A stretch of 63,260 bases of DNA from Pseudoselenomonas ruminantium (lineage in GTDB: Bacteria > Bacillota > Negativicutes > Selenomonadales > Selenomonadaceae): positions 1 through 63,260 of the forward strand of contig SVBZ01000023.1 in the NCBI GenBank assembly GCA_015058575.1, in the 5' to 3' direction. Positions 59,223-63,260 of the stretch are shown piece after piece. The first letter of the stretch is position 1; each line of letters opens with the position of its first letter. The position numbers and the translations under genes were made by a program. The notes under the pieces were generated by a model. It did no database searches. It worked only from the letters and a program-made list of their open reading frames with translations, and was not told the origin of the DNA.

Positions 59223-60020
59223 TTACGCCCCCACCGGTTCCGGCAGCACCTCCAGTACCGTATCGTACCAGTTGATGACATACCCGCTGTGCCCGTTGTT
59301 TGTGTAAGGCTTAGCCTCGCCGTACTCTTTGCCTTTTTCCGTCAGGATCCATTCTTTGTCCCGGCGTTCCTGCAAACCTGCTTCTGCCAGCCGACGGTTT
59401 ACTTCCTTGGGGTCCGGGTTGCCCTTCTTGTTGAGGATGCCCAGACGCTTGGCGATTGCTGTCGGCGTCATATAGCTGGGTGTGGACTCTGCCGGCAGCA
59501 ATGGCATCAGCGGTGCCGTATCAATGCCATAAGCACTCCCCACCATCTTCATGGCAGCCGCCGTGGCCATCCCTTTCTTGACGCCAAACACCTCAGCTAT
59601 GGCATCTGCCGTGCCGCCGATGTCCTTGACCGCCGTCTTGATAAGACGCGTCCGATAATGCGGGTTCGGGGAAAGCTTCGGCGTCCGCAGCTTCTCTTCC
59701 ATCGCATTGAACGCCTCGATGAACTTGATTTTCCACTCCAGCGCCTTCTTACCGGTAAAGCCCATTACCAGAAGCGAAAGGCCATCGCGGTTCATGTAGT
59801 ACATTTTGTAAGACTTGCCCGTGCCTGCTTGGTATGTCCCCTCGTAGAAGAAGTTTGTCAGAGCCGATTTTTCGGCTTTGATATTCTCTATTGCTTCGAT
59901 TACATGCTTGTGTTGTTTCCCAAATACCTCGGCTACCTTCTGACTGGTAGTTACCACCTGCTTGTTTTGAACTCGCACCAACTCGTTGGCGTTGGTGTTT
60001 GCAAGTGTCTGTACTTTCAT
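59223..60020 (-). CDS. rha: Rha-family phage regulatory protein (antirepressor-like)
   Basis: 265 residues. The N-terminal pRha domain (VTTSQKVAEVFGKQHKHVIEAIENIKAE, YYMNRDGLSLLVMGFTGKKALEWKIKFIEAFN) is textbook. The C-terminal half has a winged-helix-like unit (MTPTAIAKRLGILNKKGNPDPKEVNRRLAEAGLQ). Rha proteins interfere with lytic growth or repressor action. It belongs to the operon from the promoter at 60547-60575. Confidence 0.9.
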   Translation of the reverse strand: MKVQTLANTNANELVRVQNKQVVTTSQKVAEVFGKQHKHVIEAIENIKAEKSALTNFFYEGTYQAGTGKSYKMYYMNRDGLSLLVMGFTGKKALEWKIKFIEAFNAMEEKLRTPKLSPNPHYRTRLIKTAVKDIGGTADAIAEVFGVKKGMATAAAMKMVGSAYGIDTAPLMPLLPAESTPSYMTPTAIAKRLGILNKKGNPDPKEVNRRLAEAGLQERRDKEWILTEKGKEYGEAKPYTNNGHSGYVINWYDTVLEVLPEPVGA

Positions 60021-60033
60021 TGGTTATACCTCC

Positions 60034-60252
60034 TTATCTAACTCCGTATGTTCGGAAAAATATCTGCAATAGCTCATCATCACTTAACGGAATGCACTCG
60101 CGCATTATGCGCAAGTCAGCAAGAGTAAATCTTAGCTCGCCCCGCAATTTCCGTTGCAAGTTATCTCGGCTTTTTCCCATTGCACAAGCAAGCCGCTCAT
60201 TTGTTATGCCATTTCGCTGCATGATCTTGCGCAGCAGTTCAACATCAAACAT
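60034..60252 (-). CDS. Cro-like helix-turn-helix protein
   Basis: 72 residues: LLRKIMQRNGITNERLACAMGKSRDNLQRKLRGELRFTLADLRIMREC is an Xre fold, ending in ELLQIFF as in the next gene, so the two are probably a duplicated pair. Confidence 0.78.
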   Translation of the reverse strand: MFDVELLRKIMQRNGITNERLACAMGKSRDNLQRKLRGELRFTLADLRIMRECIPLSDDELLQIFFRTYGVR

Positions 60253-60291
60253 CGTTCATGTCATTCCTCCTTGCTTCCTTTTTGAGTTAAG

Positions 60292-60501
60292 TTAGTTTGC
60301 AAAAAAAATTTGCTTTATCTCGGCATCGGTTAAACCCATATCTTTCCTGAGTTTATCTACCTCAGCAAGAGAAAACTTACCCGCGCCAGTTTCCTTGCGG
60401 CTGTAAACCACTGGAACTATCCCCAACATGTCGGCTATATCAGCTTGGCGTAAGTTTCTTCTGGTTCTTGCCGCTTTCATCTCATAACGATTATAAGCCA
60501 C
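60292..60501 (-). CDS. Cro-like helix-turn-helix regulator, first lytic gene
   Basis: About 69 residues from a GTG at 60501, eight bases after AAGGAGG. KAARTRRNLRQADIADMLGIVPVVYSRKETGAGKFSLAEVDKLRKDMGL is an Xre helix-turn-helix. Divergent from the CI-like repressor with operators between, as in a lambda-type switch. Confidence 0.8.
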   Translation of the reverse strand: MAYNRYEMKAARTRRNLRQADIADMLGIVPVVYSRKETGAGKFSLAEVDKLRKDMGLTDAEIKQIFFAN

Positions 60502-60524
60502 GTAACTCACCTCCTTATCTTTTC

Positions 60525-60642
60525 GGTTAAGTTATCTCATGTGCACATAATATACTATTTAAGTTAAGTTGTCAACTGTTTTTGTAAAAAAGTTAACTTC
60601 TTCGGTATTCTTTTTGAGTTTAGTAAAATTTATACTTAAAGT
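60525..60642. promoter_or_regulatory. Lysogeny switch: divergent promoters and AAGTTAACTT-type operators
   Basis: Leftward promoter: TTGACA (60575-60570), 17 bases, TATTAT (60552-60547). Rightward promoter: TTGAGT (60614-60619), 17 bases, TAAAGT (60637-60642). Operator-like sites: AAGTTAACTT (60590-60599, perfect palindrome), AAGTTAAGTT (60561-60570, inside the leftward promoter) and GTTAAGTTA (about 60526-60534); a further AGTTAAGTTA is at about 60285-60294 between the two Cro-like genes. Confidence 0.75.
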
Positions 60643-60665
60643 AAGTATAGAAGGAGGGATTCCCA

Positions 60666-61085
60666 ATGATTAGACTTAAGGAACTCCGAAAAAACAAACA
60701 ACTTACACAAGAAGAACTCATCAGCCAATTCAACTTCAAATATGGACGTAAATACACTGCCGCTGCTATTTCGATGTTTGAAAACGGTAAGCGCATCCCC
60801 GAAACCCAAGCACTGATGGACTTTGCAGACTTCTTCAACGTCTCGGTAGACTACCTCCTAGGCCGCACCGACGAGCCGGGCGGCTTCCAGAAGGGCGACG
60901 GAGGCGATGAGGCTGTAGCAGAAAAAGAAGTCAAGACAGTAAAGCCTAAAGCTTATGTTGAATTACATCGTCTTATCGACGAACTGCCCCACAGTGATGT
61001 GGAAGAATTACTGAACACAGCTATATTCAAGAAAAAGAAAGCCGAACAAGTTCACGAGCACGTAGATGATCCGGATGATTTTTAA
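60666..61085 (+). CDS. CI-like phage repressor (Xre family)
   Basis: 139 residues. The N-terminal helix-turn-helix (RLKELRKNKQLTQEELISQFN, TAAAISMFENGKRIPETQALMDFADFFNVSVDYLLG) is followed by a linker and a short helical C-terminus rather than a LexA-type protease domain. With ImmA next to it, induction is probably by repressor cleavage. AGAAGGAGGG precedes the ATG. Confidence 0.9.
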   Translation: MIRLKELRKNKQLTQEELISQFNFKYGRKYTAAAISMFENGKRIPETQALMDFADFFNVSVDYLLGRTDEPGGFQKGDGGDEAVAEKEVKTVKPKAYVELHRLIDELPHSDVEELLNTAIFKKKKAEQVHEHVDDPDDF

Positions 61086-61087
61086 CC

Positions 61088-61909
61088 ATGACAGATAAAG
61101 AGATATTATCTATTGTCGCTCATATTCATTTAGAGTGGTTGCCGGCACAATTCCCTGTGAAGGTCAAACGCCTGTTGAATATGCTTATCGACCTTGAGCC
61201 AAATTTTCAGGCAATGACATATCAACAATATGCAGAAAAGGAAGGCTGGTTCCCCTCCCCTTTTCAATTCAAGCGTTATTTTCATAGCTTAGAGGGTAAA
61301 ATAATCTATCTTCCTGATGATGATTTGTATGTCCTGCTCTACAACCAAGCACAGAGAATCGAGCGGAAGAAATGGACCTTAGCTCACGAACTTGGCCATT
61401 ATTTCTGCGGGCATCTTAATCAGCTGCATTCGGGGCAGGTCATGGATGAATATACCAACCGCCGTATAGAAGCGGAAGCTAACCGCTTTGCCCGATATCT
61501 TCTCGCTCCGCCCTGGCTGTTGGCTGGTGTCACTGGCGCCTATGGCTATACCGATGCTATGTCCTTCTACGCGCTTTGTCGGTTCTTGTTCCGTCTGAGT
61601 CAAGAGGCGTCGTATTACATAGCTGTCAGCAGCCATAACATTTTCTATCACTATGGAATCAAAAGTCTAGCCTCTGACTGGAACCCCTTACAAAAAAAAT
61701 ATCAACCAATAATCGACGACATCATCTTCAAACAGCTGCCTACGCAATCCGATTTCAATAGTTTTGTTGATGCTTATCGTTACGAATATAACCTTATCAG
61801 CTGGCTCTGCGCGAGCCAACGAATCGGTCTCATACACGGCCCAGTATCGGCCGCTCAGATTCTTGCGGGGTGTAATACATCGGAAAGTGCACAGCATAAA
61901 GGAATTTAA
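61088..61909 (+). CDS. immA: ImmA/IrrE-family metallopeptidase
   Basis: 273 residues. The zinc motif HELGH is at 100-104 and the third ligand lies in RRIEAEANRFARYLLAP about 25 residues on. ImmA-type peptidases cleave the CI-like repressor on DNA damage. It starts 3 bases after the repressor stop, so the two are coupled. The C-terminal 100 residues are extra and unassigned. Confidence 0.92.
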   Translation: MTDKEILSIVAHIHLEWLPAQFPVKVKRLLNMLIDLEPNFQAMTYQQYAEKEGWFPSPFQFKRYFHSLEGKIIYLPDDDLYVLLYNQAQRIERKKWTLAHELGHYFCGHLNQLHSGQVMDEYTNRRIEAEANRFARYLLAPPWLLAGVTGAYGYTDAMSFYALCRFLFRLSQEASYYIAVSSHNIFYHYGIKSLASDWNPLQKKYQPIIDDIIFKQLPTQSDFNSFVDAYRYEYNLISWLCASQRIGLIHGPVSAAQILAGCNTSESAQHKGI

Positions 61910-61916
61910 AAATAAA

Positions 61917-61945
61917 AAAGCCGCCCCGAAGATTGGACGGCTATA
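61917..61945 (-). terminator. Hairpin, first of two copies (other at about 63003-63029)
   Basis: AGCCGTCC...GGGGCGGCT-type stem around a CTTCG loop, with a T-run on the minus strand. A second copy with the same AAAAGCCGCCCCGAAG start lies just before the gene at 63048. Each sits directly upstream of a plus-strand gene, so it may also act on leaders. Confidence 0.55.
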
Positions 61946-61963
61946 GGAAAGAAGTTGATATAA

Positions 61964-62620
61964 TTGGCTACCATTGAAGACCATATAAGATTGTCAACAA
62001 ATACATATCCTATTTTCGAAATGGCGGAGACTGCCCAACGCATCTTCAATCCACCAGCGCTAAAGGTACTTCAAGCCTCCCTTCAGACGCCCTACGCTTC
62101 GCTTGCTATGCAAACTGCCGCCATTACAGCTCCGCTTATGCAGGCTCAGGCTATAACAGCAGCGGCATTTCGCCCCGCTATTGAGGCTGTTGCAATGTAC
62201 CAACAACCATATATGTCTATGGCTGCGGCAATGACTGAATACCAAAGAACGCTAGAGCACATTAACAGAATCCCCAAGTTAATAAAAATGCAGGAAAAAC
62301 TCCAACAAATGAGCCGTTTATTTCCAACAGTACAAGTAGGTATGCCAAACGTTGCCAGCACTTTACCAGCCTTTGAGTATCTCGAAGTAAATCAACCAGA
62401 GTTATGTCAACAGGCAGAGGAGGCTCTCGCAATTCAAGCTACCCCTGACGACTCTGCGGACAATATTAAAGCCTATATGTTATTCTGTGCCGAAATCATC
62501 ATCGGGCTAGAAGGTGTGAAGGAAGTAGCTGCAGACCCCGCAATAAAAGCAGGGTGTGTCAGCTTGATAATTATTTTTTCGAGTCTACTGGCGTATCTAA
62601 AATACTGTAAAGAAGAATAA
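61964..62620 (+). CDS. Phage-encoded protein of unknown function, C-terminal membrane helix
   Basis: 218 residues from a TTG at 61964 with a modest AAAGAAG upstream. The first half is rich in Ala, Gln and Met (SLAMQTAAITAPLMQAQAITAAAF), helical; the end is hydrophobic (CVSLIIIFSSLLAYLKYC). I recognise no family. Abortive-infection and exclusion genes often occupy this place, but this is only context. Confidence 0.6.
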   Translation: MATIEDHIRLSTNTYPIFEMAETAQRIFNPPALKVLQASLQTPYASLAMQTAAITAPLMQAQAITAAAFRPAIEAVAMYQQPYMSMAAAMTEYQRTLEHINRIPKLIKMQEKLQQMSRLFPTVQVGMPNVASTLPAFEYLEVNQPELCQQAEEALAIQATPDDSADNIKAYMLFCAEIIIGLEGVKEVAADPAIKAGCVSLIIIFSSLLAYLKYCKEE

Positions 62621-62735
62621 TAATTAAAAGTAGGTCCAACTTTTCCGTAACGATATCAGATAGAAAGAACATAGCCACCAGCAACATTAGATTTATTGCC
62701 TTGATAAGCCTTATCTTCTTTTTGGATAACTGCAT
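62571..62735 (-). CDS. Small membrane protein, antisense-overlapping its neighbour
   Basis: 54 residues from the ATG at 62735 (AGGGGGT upstream): basic N-terminus, then two hydrophobic stretches (INLMLLVAMFFLSDIV and LDLLLIIILLYSIL). It overlaps the 3' end of the plus-strand gene by 50 bases. Start and composition make it credible. Confidence 0.5.
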   Translation of the reverse strand: MQLSKKKIRLIKAINLMLLVAMFFLSDIVTEKLDLLLIIILLYSILDTPVDSKK

Positions 62736-62763
62736 TTTTCTTACCCCCTAATACTTCGTTCAA

Positions 62764-62940
62764 TCACTGATTGTTCTTTTCATCTGCACGCACGCAACAG
62801 AAGATACCCCAGCCAAACAATAAAAGATTTGTTACAGTGGTAGCGACATCAGTAGAAACTCCAATCAAAGATCTGCCGGCCAATAATACCAGGCCAACAG
62901 CTACGATAAAATTAAGATTTCCGAGTTTTTTTCGCATCAT
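62764..62940 (-). CDS. Small membrane protein
   Basis: 58 residues, two adjacent ATG codons at 62940 and 62937 behind GTGAGGGG. A basic start, then LNFIVAVGLVLLAG and a second hydrophobic stretch (TVTNLLLFGWGIFCCV). Together with the gene at 62571 it looks like a pair of two-span membrane proteins, spaced by 28 bases. Confidence 0.5.
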   Translation of the reverse strand: MMRKKLGNLNFIVAVGLVLLAGRSLIGVSTDVATTVTNLLLFGWGIFCCVRADEKNNQ

Positions 62941-63047
62941 AATCGCCCCTCACTTTCTGCAATATCATCACCTATATTATACCATTTTATTGCAAAAATA
63001 TCACAAAAGCCGCCCCGAAGGACGGCTGTATGAAAGGAAGGATTCCC

Positions 63048-63260
63048 GTGTTCAAGAAAATAGCTTTGGCCACGCTGGCCGCTGTCTGTGTATCAATAGC
63101 TACCCCTGCCTTGGCATCTGACTACCTTGGCAACCCGAAGTCGATGAAGTTCCACTACTCCAGCTGCTCCACGATAAAGCATCCGGAAAGGTTTGTAGAG
63201 TTCAGCACCCGTGATGATGCCATTGCCGCAGGATATGCACCGTGCAAACGGTGCAATCCG
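63048..63260 (+). CDS. Secreted protein with Ada-type zinc-binding domain (partial)
   Basis: The frame runs off the right edge after 71 residues. From the GTG at 63048 (AAGGAAGG upstream) it starts with a signal peptide (FKKIALATLAAVCVSIATPALAS), then a domain of the Ada metal-binding type: HYSSCSTIKHPERFVEFSTRDDAIAAGYAPCKRC, with three of the cysteines visible. Extracellular relatives occur in Negativicutes and their prophages. An ATG at 63030 is in frame but would spoil the signal peptide. Confidence 0.75.
   Translation, partial: MFKKIALATLAAVCVSIATPALASDYLGNPKSMKFHYSSCSTIKHPERFVEFSTRDDAIAAGYAPCKRCNP

Larger units (their letters stand above)
22575..63260. mobile_element. Contractile-tailed (PBSX/Mu-like tail) prophage, right end outside the window
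   Basis: From about 22.5 kb to the right edge nearly every gene is phage-like: lysis, tail, head, packaging, replication and lysogeny control in classical order. The left limit is placed just inside the terminator at 22575 and is approximate. No integrase or transposase is visible, so the right boundary is unknown and probably beyond 63260. Confidence 0.88.

Noticed and set aside
1..63260. CRISPR array
   Set aside because: No regularly spaced direct repeats of 24-40 bases were seen; the repeats noted are short, irregular or inverted.

Overview
The window looks like the chromosome of a Negativicutes bacterium (best guess Selenomonadaceae, such as Selenomonas or Mitsuokella) carrying an integrated, contractile-tailed (PBSX/Mu-like myovirus) prophage. 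The host guess rests on gene content and style: an oxalate/formate-type MFS transporter behind a ZTP riboswitch, sigma54 control of sugar use, many TTG/GTG starts with strong Shine-Dalgarno sites, and Firmicutes-like phage proteins. I could not test it by similarity search.

Host part, positions 1-22574. The left edge holds a truncated MATE gene, a nitroreductase-like gene and the OFA-type transporter. From 3363 to 15141 lies a self-contained sugar acid locus: a FucP-like permease, a FucU/RbsD mutarotase, an aldo/keto reductase, a COG3618 lactonase, a zinc-type dehydrogenase, tagaturonate reductase (uxaB), altronate dehydratase (uxaA), KDG kinase and KDPG aldolase. In that order they would take L-galactose through L-galactono-lactone, L-galactonate, D-tagaturonate, D-altronate, KDG and KDPG to pyruvate and glyceraldehyde-3-phosphate. 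A PrpR-type sigma54 activator sits inside the locus, and each of the three structural operons is preceded by a near-perfect -24/-12 promoter. Then come queC, a short deformylase, a MATE exporter, a DUF2520 gene coupled to panB, a fragment of a receiver domain, and yeiH divergent from a LysR regulator.

Prophage part, about 22.5 kb to beyond the right edge. Late genes run leftwards from the small terminase (45.8 kb): terminase, portal, scaffold, capsid, a minor head protein fused to a protease and a nuclease-toxin-like domain, connector genes, sheath, tube, frameshifting tail chaperones, tape measure, baseplate, tail fibre, holin and amidase. The tail fibre 3' end is an invertible cassette with two alternative C-termini between 63-bp perfect inverted repeats. 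Early and replication genes (46.0-58.2 kb) encode VRR-NUC, a SNF2 helicase, a VapE-type primase-helicase, a family A DNA polymerase, DUF2815 and DUF2800, with an iteron-like repeat cluster. The control region (58.2-62.0 kb) has a candidate 300-nt structured RNA, a Rha-type protein, Cro-like and CI-like regulators with an operator array, and an ImmA/IrrE peptidase. No integrase is in the window, so the right end of the prophage probably lies outside it. Three lesions (an amber codon, a 1-base and a 5-base insertion) suggest the prophage is decaying, unless they are sequence errors.
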